DNA of 64,000 bases from assembly GCA_021234535.1 (NCBI GenBank), contig CM037829.1:27872962-27936961 (forward strand). The letters run 5' to 3'. The stretch's first letter is position 1, and each line of letters starts with the position of its first letter. Below, piece by piece: positions 36,397 through 48,239 of this stretch. A model generated the notes under the pieces. That model ran no database searches, had not been told where the DNA came from, and saw nothing but the letters and a program-made list of their open reading frames with translations. Both the position numbers and the translations under genes were made by a program. Source of the DNA: Stichopus chloronotus. Lineage: Eukaryota > Echinodermata > Holothuroidea > Aspidochirotida > Stichopodidae.

Positions 36397-39300
36397 GTGA
36401 GGAAAAAAAAACAAAACAGAATACATGCAATTTGGTATAAAATCTACTTATGGAAGGTTTCACTTGCAGGCGCTTCAGACCATAAAAAAAAAAAAGATAG
36501 GAAAAGCAAACTGCAATAATATTCTAAAATTGTTCTAACAATTCTAGAAACTTTTTCTAAAAAAATCTGACCTTACAATAGCTTTCACAATATGGATAAA
36601 ATAAATGCGTAGGAAGAGACCGAGTAGGAGGGGGGGGGGGGGGGGGGATGTTGGTAGGTGATGTTAGTTGGGTTTGAATAGATATTGGGAGATGGGCTGT
36701 CTTAGTGGGAGCTGACTACTTAAACTGAAGGTGGTGAAAAAATTATCGGCAAGAATTTTACCATATATATATACTTTGGCGATTCACCTAATTATGAGAT
36801 TATACCTGGTGGCACATATTTCAAATAAAATTCATTTCACCTAATGTCTTTTGAAGTTAATATCTACTTGTTACTTGCTTTCGTTGTGAAAGCTTAGATA
36901 ACTAATGCTTTGGTTTTATTTTGACGAAACAACCACTTTGACACTTTTGAATATTCTTAAATTCAGATCCCCTGCCCGGTGAATGGGGAGGGGGGTGTCC
37001 TTTTAGAACCGGCGAATTTGTAGGGATAATGCTTAATGCTCGTTTGTTATAGAGACTACTTTAGGTTTGGGTCTTTGTTGTCTTCTCTTCTTTAAGGTCC
37101 CTTGAACTGAAATTAAAAAAAAAATCTGTCATGCTGTAGGCTATCTCCGGTTGCTGAAATTGAATATTCATATACTCTTGTATGAAAGACCAAAGTCAAC
37201 ACAAAACGTACATCTTCTTTTTTTTTGTTTGACGATGTAAACACCTACAGTCTCAACTTCGCAGAGAGTGTCAGAGAAACTAGGACCGAGTTGATGATGA
37301 AAGAATGCGGCTCCTTACTGAGTATTAAAAAAAAATACTGGGAATACCAAGTCTTTCTGCATGTGTTTCATGTCGGAAAGAATGCATAAAGATAAACAAT
37401 AAAAAACTGATTTGGCGATTGATTCTTTTAATTGTTATTTTTTTATCTTTTTCTTTGCAATTGCTCTACATATAAATGAAATTCCAAGTATTACATTATG
37501 TGCATTTAATGTGCGAAAGAGTTTCAATAGCCAAAATGAATACTGAGTAAGCGTTCGTGAGTCGACCGATAATTGTTATTCTATGTAAAATTGTATGCAT
37601 ATACTATTTTCAAATTTCCAAAAAGTGAACTTTTTATTATGATTCCTGTTCGGGAATAGCAGGTTCGGAAAGAGCTCGCAATAGCAGTAAACACACTCGA
37701 CTCGTCATTCCAGTATCTTACATCAAAGTATCTTACATCAAAGTATTTCATGTCACTAACTCATTATGAGATATGCCTGGTAATTTTTCGCAAGGCTAGA
37801 CTTCTTATATCCTTCATTGGTGTGCACAGCCACTTTGAGTTTCCAACTACCCACCACAGCCATTCACTCGTGAAGGACTCCCAAACAAACTAAAAGATGG
37901 TAGATTTAGAGGAACCTGTTACTTTGGGAATTTTCGTTAATGCCGATGGTAATGTTCCAATCTTTCCGTGAGATGGTTATGTCCATTATCTCTTCCCTGT
38001 CTCTCTTACAAATCATATCGAAGTTACGGCTCTACGTACAACACAATGTTTAATGCTCATGTACACGTGAACCGAATGTTTTGGACGGTGTGAGGAGTAC
38101 ATAGCAGAAGAAACATGGTCGGAAAGTATTTGTATCTCGTACCCGAATACCCGAAACAAAATGTCAGGACTCGGTTCTGAAATTGCTACCTGGATCCAAC
38201 ATTTTACTAAGGTACATTGAACGTGGGACAGAATTCAGCATAATGCAAGCAAGAACTCCTAGCCTAACGGAGGTATAAATTTCTGGTCGGTGGGTACCAG
38301 ACCGACTATGGACTGGTACCCGGGTCCGATTTTTGGACGCGCCGCAAACACCAGTGACGGAGAAGTTACCTTGCAAGGTTGAACATGGATTTTGTTCCTC
38401 TCGCTCAACGTGGTGGTACTAAGTCCCCCCCCCCCCTCAGTTTCGGCAGGCAATTATATAGGTCCAATATTCCGCAATAGCTCCTAGGCCCAACAAACTA
38501 AGGCCGTTACTGGACCTAATGGCTAACCCCCCTTCGTTTGCGTGCCCTGCAACGATGTAGGCCGTACATCAATATTTTCCGGAGCAAACCTAGTTACGTT
38601 TTCAATTTGCATGCAATAGCCTACGTGCCTGAAATTGATTAATAAACAAATTGTCACAAGCACCTTCCCGCTCAGAAGAATTAAAAAAAGGAAAGGAAAA
38701 GGAACACTTAGTACACACGAGTACGACGTGCGTGTTGTTCGTTAGTCATTAGCCTACGAAGCGCCTCTGTGACTAGGCCTACCGCTTATATGTAAGCTGC
38801 CACCCTGATTTCTCGTAGCGAATCTGCCACTTTGGGCGAACGAAAGCACTAGTCTGCCACACGGCGTAATTCACCATAGTGGCAGGTAAGCAACCCCTTG
38901 TCTACAAACTTTCGGTCGCCAATGCATTAGCTATCGTAGATTACTGCCGTCTGAGTGACTTGCTTGTATTGGAGCTTTGCTTTAACTCTCTGCTGAGTGG
39001 CCTGATCGTAACTCGAAAAAAGGTCTTTGCTTGTTAGGTCGTTGGTATTGCAATTCCCAATTGGAACGTCTCACGCAACCCCGTTTCTCGCTAATCGCGT
39101 GAGGTGGTAGGTTTTCAATAGGCTCCACCTGTCGCCCATTAAACTTTGTGTTATACGTCCACTTGGCGAGGCAAAAAATGCCACAGAACAGATCCAATAA
39201 TCGTTCTTGTATGAACAATGAAAAAAAAATGAACGTTACGTCATAAAAAACCTTAAAAACTTAAAGTCGGTGGTGTAAGTGGTGGCTAAGATATCACTGA

Positions 39301-42300
39301 GAGATTTCTGGGAGGTACGAGAGAGAATGATAAGTGGGTCACATTTAACCCAAGTTGAAAAATCGAGGACAGGTTAATTGCTATCAAGAAATGCTCGTTG
39401 AAAACAAATTGTATTGGCTCCAGGTTAGGGAGCATAACATTACACTTTGTGAGAAACGTACTAAGGCTATTCCCAGGCTATTCCTATCGTCTAGAGTTGT
39501 TCCGATTATTTACCACAAGGTCCACATTTGAATATTAAAGCCCTCGACGAAAATATGATATTTTAGTCCAGGTCAAGGAAGAGTAGTTTAAAAAGAAGTA
39601 AAAAAAAAAATATTAGAGTGATGATGATCATATATCATTGGCAAGTGCAGATGTCTATTAAGACCGAACCGTTGATGGGAACGCCATGAGTGACCTTGAC
39701 AGAGGGAATTGACGTATGCTATCTCATCTACGTTTGGAATATAGTCCATTACTTACAAATAAAATGTAATCTCAAAACTATAATCCGACAAAAATACCAC
39801 CCAAGAAAGCTAAGATAAGAAAGGAAACGAACAATAATCTTCACACACAGATGGATATGCAATCATTGTAAGGAAAGCACCCATGACTTTAGTCAGGCTT
39901 TGAGACGATATTCTAAAACAGTGGCTCTTAAACTTTTTCTTCCCATTCCCCTCTTTCCAATCAGCCCCCCTAGGCATCCCCTTCCTAAATTTATATAAAA
40001 AGTTAGACCAGTCTAAAACTGTTGATCACAGTAAATCGCTTGCACCACCACTTTCGCGATTAACGTACGCAAATACGTGAGTAGTTAAAACGGGTCTAGT
40101 GACGTTATCGCAATAGGATTAATTACAGTCACTGTAGTGTCAGAACGTCGAATTCGAGAAGAATCTTACACCTCTGCAATTATGAAGAAAAGGCATTGGA
40201 CTAGCCTGAGAATCCGACAACAAAATTTATCTGCTCATCTTAGTTACCCCCGGGGTGTTATAACGGTTAAGAACCCTGTGCTATAAACAGTGACGGTGCC
40301 AAGAGGTTATGTTGTAGACAGGAAGTTCATCGTATGTAGATGAATAAATCTGAATGCATTAAATCTGAGAAGGGTAACTTTAAAGAGAAGATATCGATCC
40401 AAAGAAAAAAAGAACCGGATGACGATATTACGATAGATGTAAGAATAAAGAATAAAAAAAAAGGAAAAGATTCCATTCGTACCCTCAAAGTATACCATTC
40501 ACCCTCCATACTCTTAAACATTACCAAAGTTGATACTCTCAAACTATTTTATATTTATTCTTGAATCACACCAAAGACCAAACAATAGAACTTTTTAAGT
40601 TGAATAAAGCATGGTAAGGAGACTATCACGTTATTCTTCTTTCAGAAGTTTCAAGTGGGTTTGCGATTTGTTGGAAATAAAAAGGAAGACACACACACGC
40701 GTATTCGAAAGCAACTGAACAAACAACGAAAGTACAATCTCAGGCATACGTCACGTCACCTAATGTCATATTGATACTGTTATCTTCTTGAATACCGGTA
40801 CATCCCTCCCCCCCCCCCCCTCTTTAAAATACTGTTAATGTTACAAATGGGTGTAAAATCATTAATGTACCTCGGTAGATTCGTCTCACATGTGACTTAT
40901 CTGTTAACCGATAATTCACAAATTCGTGCCAATTTGGCGCTTGAAATATTTGAACAATGTAACCTCTTAGCATACATCTGACAGTTATATCTATTTCGTA
41001 ATCATTTTATCAATTTTTATGCCATGGTCATGGATTCGAACTTCAACGTTTTCGTCTTGATTAAGAAAAAGAAAAGAAAAAAAAAATGATTGACAAGCGA
41101 AACAAAACAGTGGACTGAAATGTTTACTAGTTTTCTCCCAAGACTGAAACATCTGTTTACGATGGTTGCATGTCATTCGTAGTACCTTGTTGCTCATTTC
41201 TCCATTTAGTGAACATGAGTGACGTCATCCAGTCAACCAGAGCATACAAAACGACCACCTTCCTTCTCCGTAAAAACGTCGGCTCAAATGTTATGTTGCT
41301 CATGCAATGAAATACGTATACTGTCCAAACCCTAGTGTAGGTCAATGGATCGGCGGCGTCTCACTTAGGTTGGCGACGGCGACAGCACCGATGTAACAAA
41401 TTGTCTGTTGCGGCGCAACGCAACAGGAAATTACGCAATTGCTTACATCCATGACCCACTATGAGGAACGATATGTACCAGTGGCTTAAAAATATAGCAT
41501 AAACATGAATAAATGAAACATGGCACATGGAGTTAAATATCGAACTTTCTGAGAATTTTGAAAGTACTGTAAAACTACATGGCAATGTTCTTAACAAGCA
41601 TAATTACTCAAGTTACACGTCCGATAATAAGCAATGAAAACTGCCATTTTTTTTTTAATTTTTGGTTCTGCCTTGTAATAGCTGTGTGCATATATATTAG
41701 AACGAATGTCTGATAACAAATTTTCAAACCCTAACTTGAATCATTAATGATTCACTTTTTAATGTTCCTTTGAATCTGAAACATGAGGAACATTTTGTCG
41801 TAAGTATGTGGAGAAAACTAAATAGGCTTGGAAAATTTAGTTCATTTCTTATTGCAACTCAATTAAGGTGCACCGAACCTGCCCTGTATGGCTGTGGCGA
41901 ATAATCATGGTCCATTTGGTATTACTGTGTATCATTGGTGATGTGCACACCAAGTGAATGTATAAGCGTTTATCTTCGTAATCAAGGATCCTATTGGTCA
42001 CACTTTGGTTTTCCTCTTTTACATTATTAACTTTTTGTTTCTATAGTTTTACCTGTCGACGATTTAAGTATTCGCAGAACTGCTATCTCTCAGAAAATGG
42101 GGAAATTTGTCCACCTACCCCGGCCTCCCTTCCTTAAAAAAAAAGGACAAATGCGTTCATTCTTATCGATTTTTCAGTAAAGGGGACACTAAACTATCCC
42201 ATGCACTTGGCATTCACATACAGTTACCCATAGGCCTATGCATATATGATTTATTGCTTTTCGCACCAATGGCGATCTGTTTTTTTTTTTTTTCTGATCA

Positions 42301-42878
42301 GGTAGAGATAGATTTAGACAGTTCAGATGGAGTGAAGTGTTAAGCGCACCGCAGTCACCCATAGCTTATAGTAATAGAATGAAAGTCACATGCAATTATT
42401 CACCGGTGCGCAAGTTTGGAACGTTTAACAAACGGACGAATTTGACGAAGTCTTCGATTAATTACTGATGATGATGATATATTCTTGTGTGGGATCATTA
42501 TTAAGAAAAATGAGAAACAATAGGTACTTAGGAGCGATTAAATGTCATCACAGCACACACGCATACACACACATGTTGGTTTTAAATACTCTCTGAGGAT
42601 CTCACTTATTTCTTTTGTATTATCTTTCATACACCTAACCTTAACGGTAGACTCTCTATTGTCCAAACTTGAGAGAACTAAAAAAAATCTATTGAATTTC
42701 CTTCAGAGGAAGTGAGATCGATTGTTTAGGTCCTCAGTCTGTATTAAAAACAAGTGAACAATACAAGTGTAAAACGGAGTGCGGTATTTTTGTGACATCA
42801 CACTTCTTCAGACTTGCTTGCGCCCAGAGATTTGTCTAACACGTTCCATTTTGGGATGTTCTTTTGTATCCTCTCCAG
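36397..42878 (+). other. intron of the precursor gene
   Basis: About 6.5 kb between the leader-exon donor and the first alternative acceptor. It holds a G run (about 36632-36648), a hAT-type MITE (39919-40278), C runs (about 38427 and 40807), and no further copy of the four-cysteine exon that I could find. Frames on the opposite strand near 38982-39218 and 41157-41345 look only weakly coding. Confidence 0.6.
39911..40286 (+). mobile_element. non-autonomous hAT-type element
   Basis: The left end at 39919 reads CAGTGGCTCTTAAACTTTTT, the classic hAT-like terminus. The right end, reverse-complemented from 40278, reads CAGGGTTCTTAACCGTT. The interval is 360 bp without coding capacity. Flanking 8-mers TTCTAAAA (39911-39918) and TGCTATAA (40279-40286) match at six of eight positions, as expected for an aged 8-bp target duplication. 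It lies within the precursor-gene intron. Confidence 0.6.
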
Positions 42879-43118
42879 GACCTGGAATACTTACTCCAAG
42901 TAGTGCGAGCAAAACACTCCAGCAACAGAGAGCGCCGTCAGAAACCCCCCTCGGGGGGCCGTGGTGGTCGTTACCCGCGGTGTTCTTTCTATGTCACAAC
43001 CCCTACCATAGTGCACGGTTATTGTTACTACGACTTCGGAAATTTAGTTACATGTAAATCTGGGGACAGATTAAGTTTCGAAGCGACGGAGTGTCCCCGT
43101 AATCGCCCTAGATACTAA
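42879..43118 (+). CDS. precursor gene: alternative terminal exon A (four-cysteine module)
   Basis: The acceptor CTCTCCAG ends at 42878, and the exon continues the leader in frame with DLEYLLQVVRAKHSSN. It encodes 79 residues and ends at TAA (43116-43118). A furin-type site, RERR then Q, lies at exon residues 17-21 and would release a basic peptide of about 59 residues with a glutamine N-terminus able to form pyroglutamate. That peptide has four cysteines (exon residues 35, 49, 59, 72; spacing 13-9-12), a Gly/Arg-rich GGRGGRYP lead-in and a GYC motif at the second cysteine. Because the exon has its own stop, it cannot be joined upstream of exon B: the two are alternative ends. The cysteine pattern is not one I recognise. 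The role as hormone, cytokine-like or antimicrobial peptide is open. Confidence 0.72.
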   Translation, partial: DLEYLLQVVRAKHSSNRERRQKPPSGGRGGRYPRCSFYVTTPTIVHGYCYYDFGNLVTCKSGDRLSFEATECPRNRPRY

Positions 43119-43323
43119 ACCGGCTTTCCAAAAAAAAATACCGGTCGTTTTAAAACTCAGGTGTCTGAAATACTTCTATTATTAATTAAGTTTTGTAATT
43201 TGTGAATGATGGACGTGAAAGCAAAAAGCGGGTGTTCTCTTTATATAGGAGTGTAATGATTGGAAGAATCCAGGTCAAATAGAAAGTGAAAATATAGCTG
43301 CATTTACTCTGTCCTCTTTTCAG

Positions 43324-43536
43324 GCACTGGAATATATACTTTTGCTCGCCCGTAAAAGGCAAGCCTCGAAGAGGTCCTCTCGGAACCCAAGGGACTCGGA
43401 AGGTCGCTACCCATGTGACTTTACCGTACGACAGTTAAAACGGTACACTGGGTATTGTTTAAGTACACGAAATAATCAGCCCCTCTGTAGAAACAGTACG
43501 GAACGAATGACTGGTTTCTCATATACCTGCTCATAA
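43324..43536 (+). CDS. precursor gene: alternative terminal exon B (four-cysteine module)
   Basis: The acceptor CTTTTCAG ends at 43323. The exon is in the same phase as exon A and starts ALEYILLLAR, matching exon A's DLEYLLQVV. It encodes 70 residues with stop TAA at 43534-43536. A furin-type ARKR then Q at exon residues 9-13 would release a peptide of about 58 residues. Four cysteines (exon residues 31, 45, 55, 69; spacing 13-9-13) align with exon A, including the RYP lead-in and GYC at the second cysteine. It differs in carrying an N-glycosylation sequon (NST) after the third cysteine. The two exons are only 205 bases apart and surely arose by tandem duplication, then diverged strongly. Exon B could alternatively be a relic, but its intact frame, acceptor and cysteines argue against that. 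Confidence 0.7.
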   Translation, partial: ALEYILLLARKRQASKRSSRNPRDSEGRYPCDFTVRQLKRYTGYCLSTRNNQPLCRNSTERMTGFSYTCS

Positions 43537-43583
43537 GGAGGAAGGTATATATCTGTATACCTATATATATGTATACCGATAAC

Positions 43584-43783
<200 letters not shown>

Positions 43784-43820
43784 GGCCAATTTATCTTCAA
43801 AAAGTGTGAAGGAGCATCAT

Positions 43821-43945
43821 TCAATGAATACATGAACGTTAGGCAGAGTGTATATTCGCCGCATAATGCCCTGATGAGAGGAGACAGGCTTGTAGGAATT
43901 AATGAGGCGTATATAAACTCTATCTAACGTTCATGTATTCATAGA
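43821..43945. repeat. long imperfect hairpin
   Basis: Arms at about 43821-43858 and 43906-43945 are inverted copies: GAATACATGAACGTTAG is matched perfectly by CTAACGTTCATGTATTC, and the inner part (AGAGTGTATATTCGCC against GGCGTATATAAACTCT) matches at about 14 of 16 positions. The loop is about 45 bases. Confidence 0.8.
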
Positions 43946-44036
43946 CTTGGATTGCAGATATGTATATTTGTCAATCCCTTGGTTAACCTTCAAAAAAAAA
44001 AAAAAAAAAAAAAAAAAAAACGCAACCCCGCATGAA
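43946..44036 (+). repeat. direct duplication, right copy (with poly-A)
   Basis: Second copy of the block at 43584-43679, with an expanded poly-A of about 29 bases (43992-44020) before CGCAACCCCGCAT. Confidence 0.75.
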
Positions 44037-44039
44037 ATA

Positions 44040-46930
44040 TTCTGCCAAATTAGTAATGCACTAACGAATACCTGCCTTGACTAATTAAATGTCGTTTGAT
44101 AACCAATCTGCAATATGTTATATGTGATTCGTGAAGAAGGCAAGATTGGTAAGTTTGCCTGGTGGAATATTCTAACAAAAGCAAAATCGATAAATCGTCG
44201 GTGTATTCACCGTTGACGAATATAGAAAGGCCATCTCTTCACCTTGTTCATCAAAATCGTTCAACTCATCAAGAGTATGCACAGAGCAAAAGAACAAGCA
44301 AAAGACAAAAGAATTACTTTGCATTAATTAACATCTATCAGCAGCATTTCCATGTCATAAAAAGAAAAAGAGAAGGTGAAATGTGAATAAAAATGGTATT
44401 TAAGCTAAAGCGACCATTTCACCCCCTCTCTCCTTGCATCAACAAGTTGGTAGTAAAATTTGCTTTTATAGCGTTCAGCGACAAAGTATATATTCCAAAG
44501 ATGAAAGTACCGTCCATAACCACATCAGCTGAAGTGCCGAAAATGTTAATGAGTAACAGAGTAAACATCTTTATAAGCCAAACTTAAAAGAAGCGTCAAA
44601 GTACCACGCAGCAGCTGTAACAGACCTTTTGTTTGACTTTGGATTCTTTCACCTATATTTTTCTTTTATTGTTATTAAATAATCTGGATAATTCGATGAC
44701 ATGATCTAAAAACAAAATGTAAAGATGACGTCATCTTGATTTCTACTTATTTTGTATCACAACCTTTTTTTCCATTTAGTGTTCTTCTTCTGAATCAATA
44801 ATTCTTCCTTTTCAATCATTTTGATATGAAGTTATAATTGTAGAGACGATAAGAGGTGCAATATATATTGCACTTGTCCTCAAGCAATACAAGAAATTGT
44901 ATTCTTTCCTTCATTTATGTGCCATTTAGACCATTTTAAGGAATGTATTGTCAATATTTATTTGAAAAAAAAAGATGACAGAAAAACGCAGAATTTTCGT
45001 ACTGCACACAGCTTTCAAGTCCAGACTCTCAAACTGTTTTTGCTTTTGTTCTTTTGCGAAAATTTATGAAAGTAAAGTGTGTCATTCTACATCTCTAACG
45101 CCGTATAGTTTTACATGAAACTTCATTTGTGCAAAAGAGGCACATTCATTTGGCATTGTGCCTGATAGCCCTCATGAGAAACATAAAAGCCCATGGGACG
45201 AGACGAGGAAGACGCTATTACATAACAACATGTAACTAGTCTAGTTATTGAATAAAGTTTCTCGTAAAGTTGTAGTGGCTCAATGAGTGTGCGTGTTGAA
45301 GAATCATGTTTTCATATAGGACTCTACAAGCATTTGTTACTCACTATATCGACAATAAAAAGATTTAATATACTTCATGCGTACACATGCAAAGGAGCAT
45401 CATATCTTCACGTTGTGAGATGTCAGTTCATTGTATATTTTTTTTTTTACAGATTGAAGTTTCACTATTTTCAGGATCTTTAAGAGTGATAGTCTCTTTG
45501 CACGCCACTCAGCCACCCCGCTTAGGCAAGATTGATTGCATGATACGCGATGTGTAGATTTGGAAACAAAGCGTGATAGAGGCGTCTTATGTCTTACAAA
45601 TCACGACCACGCTGTAGTATGGTTGTGACGTCATTTAGGAACTTGTGAAAAAAAAAAACACGAGGAAAATTAGAAGTACAGTCTTTTTTTTCATGATTTT
45701 CACGGTCGAATCGAGTTTGTTGCTACCTCCTTTGAAACACTGCAGTCGTCTCATATATGCAGGAGTTTTCGTTGTACATAATGCCTAATGAATATTTATT
45801 AAGTTACCAAATACGTTCTTTGTAGAATAATCATTATTTTCATAAGCAGAGTCTATTATCATACGGGGAAAAAATTTTCACCTCACGTTATAAGAATTAC
45901 CTCTACAGAATATAAACATAAGAGAAAATTGACAAAAAAAAAAAAAAAAAATCAAATTATGGATGAAGCGCGCGTAAAGCGTGGAGTAGACGGACAGTTA
46001 TCGCTTTGTTATGTGTGATTATTTGTTTTTTAGAAGTTACAAGCTGTGAACAACTTATTTGGAAGAATTTTGTTTTTTGTATAATTTATTTGTGGCTTTA
46101 TAATAGTGTTTACCGCGGCCTTCGTTATTTATACCAACTTCATTTGGCAACGATAATGATAAAACTTTACTGACTAGTGTGTCAGAAGTAGAACAATTTT
46201 CACATCCGAATTGAAAAGTAACACCTACATTTGGATTAATGCAGTATGTACCTTTATTTTCCTTGTATCAAAAGTTAAAAAACACACACTTTTTTTTTTT
46301 ACTACGGTACAGATTTTGCTTTTCGTTTCAAACGCGTGGATAGAGAGAAAAGTAGGGGGGGGGTGTGTGAGAGGACTTTGGTTGAATTATGACGTAAAGA
46401 TAGTTGCGATTAGCTATTGGGTAAATGAAAATGTTAATTTAACTTTTCTCATTTTCATTAAGATATTGAAAAAATGGAATAATTAGAAGCTCCATAACGT
46501 TCGTTCATTTTATAGCTCTAACATCAGCAAAGTTGATAGGAACCGTGATACTGTTTTTCCATATTTCATCATACTAACTTATCAACTCGACCTCAATCAT
46601 ATCACTTTAAGACAATAAATTTGATCATCCCTTTTTGCGTCCGTCGAAAATCGCTATGATAAGCAGCTTCGTGTATTTAATTTTCTTTCACACTTTTTTC
46701 CCTCTCTTTTTTTGCATATACACATAGAATCCGATCGTTTGGGGGTATATTTTACCCTGGTTTTGATATGTATGGCTGATGTATATATGACCCAAATTGA
46801 CGTTTTTTTTGTGTAGTCAAAGGAAGCCTATTTATTTGATTGTAATAAAACGAAACAAAATGCAAAACACCGTTACGTTATCCTTATTTGCCTTGGCTTT
46901 TAAAAAGTATTGTTTTTCTTCACACAGAAT
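44040..46930. other. non-coding region downstream of the precursor gene
   Basis: An ATTAAA near 44085 could serve exon B transcripts, though it lies beyond the (TA)n. Several A/T runs occur, plus two TGACGTCA palindromes (44726, 45626). No further gene is supported. Confidence 0.35.
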
Positions 46931-46935
46931 GGAAA

Positions 46936-47060
46936 TGTTTGACTGACTGACTGGTTGACTGACTAATTGAATAACTGATTCACCAACTGACTGACGTACT
47001 TATTGACTGTCTGACTGAATCAATGACTGGATCAATGACTAAACTGACTAACTGACTCAT
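46936..47060 (+). repeat. degenerate (GACT)n repeat
   Basis: Imperfect tandem GACT/GACTGACTG units with insertions over about 125 bases. Confidence 0.85.
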
Positions 47061-47091
47061 GGGAAGATCTACGATGTATATGTAGGGACGA

Positions 47092-47107
47092 AAAGGGGGG
47101 GGGGGGG
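47092..47107 (+). repeat. poly-G run
   Basis: About a dozen or more consecutive G. Confidence 0.85.
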
Positions 47108-47296
47108 AGTGGATTGCATTCGCCCATTTTGGTACATTGTGGTCAAATTGAAGAATTTTAGATAGAAATCAAACGGTGCTGCTATCAATGACAAAAGTGT
47201 TCTCCCTATATGGAGCATCCAGACTTCGTATCTAGTCTGAGCATCGTCTCTCTTTCCGACATACCGTGATGACGAGCAAAATGTCACAAACACACC

Positions 47297-47345
47297 TTCG
47301 CGCACACCCACACACACGCACACACACACGCATACAATACACACA
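47297..47345 (+). repeat. (CA)n-rich tract
   Basis: Imperfect CACACA repeat. The frames across it are not supported as coding. Confidence 0.8.
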
Positions 47346-47499
47346 GCGCCATCCTGAATGCGCAGACTTCTCCTATCATCGAAACCAAAAAGAAACAGAG
47401 AAAGTGGAAACTGACCTCAGTAAACGTACCGAACATATGAAGGAACGACACTTAGTTCAAAATAATAGAGAAAACGGCTGAACATCAAAGACTTACTAA

Positions 47500-48235
47500 A
47501 AAAAGGGCATCTTTAAAAGGGGAGTGGCGATTTATCTATTGATATAGCAGTGTCATATTGGAATATATTGCTAGTACGGCTACATGCCAACCAAGCCATA
47601 CTCTGTTTAGTTTGCTATGAACCAACAACGACTTCATTTTACTGAAATCGGATCGAGGAGTGACTGAGTTCCTACTAACGAAGAACGACTAAAAATCAGA
47701 CGACAGCTGAACAAAAAATTCGCAGGAAGCATGCTAATCATTCTTTTATTTCGACACATTATTATAGGCTGAAGGAAAGACGTAACCAAGCTCGCTGCTC
47801 CAAAAGATTTTAACTTTGTCTAATCTTTCCACTTTTATAATCTCACACTGTAATAAAGATGAATTAATCAAATTGCACATAACTATATGAAAAATGAAAT
47901 AAATCGTTATAGCTTAAACTAATTTCTGTGAATTGGTCATAAAATAAAGCCAATTCACGCATATGGTTTTCATTTAAATTGTATACCTTCTGAAAATATC
48001 GACTGCATTTATAGTGCCAGACCACTTGACCATAATAAAATCTGTGACTTTCTTTGCTCTTTTGATAAGTACGGTACCAATTGCAATTATATAAATATAA
48101 CCATAAGAAATAAAAAACCAGAATGCAAGAATGCATTGCGGTTACAATGAGTTCATTACATAACATTTAGGCTAATGTTTTCCAGAAATGGAAAACATTA
48201 CTGTACACTACTGTTTACTGTAAGACAAGTCATAC
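47500..48235. other. non-coding spacer
   Basis: AT-rich, with no feature recognised. Confidence 0.35.
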
Positions 48236-48239
48236 GGCA

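Noticed and set aside
41028..41045. Perfect-looking tRNA B-box on the minus strand (GTTCGAATCC)
   Set aside because: No A-box or cloverleaf arms occur at the expected distance.
43868..43905. CTGATGAG in the loop of the hairpin, reminiscent of a hammerhead ribozyme core
   Set aside because: The second conserved core segment (GAAA after stem II) and a proper stem II are missing.
47347..47481. 45-codon frame after an acceptor-like CACACAG
   Set aside because: The acceptor is part of a CA repeat and no polyadenylation signal or partner exon is visible.
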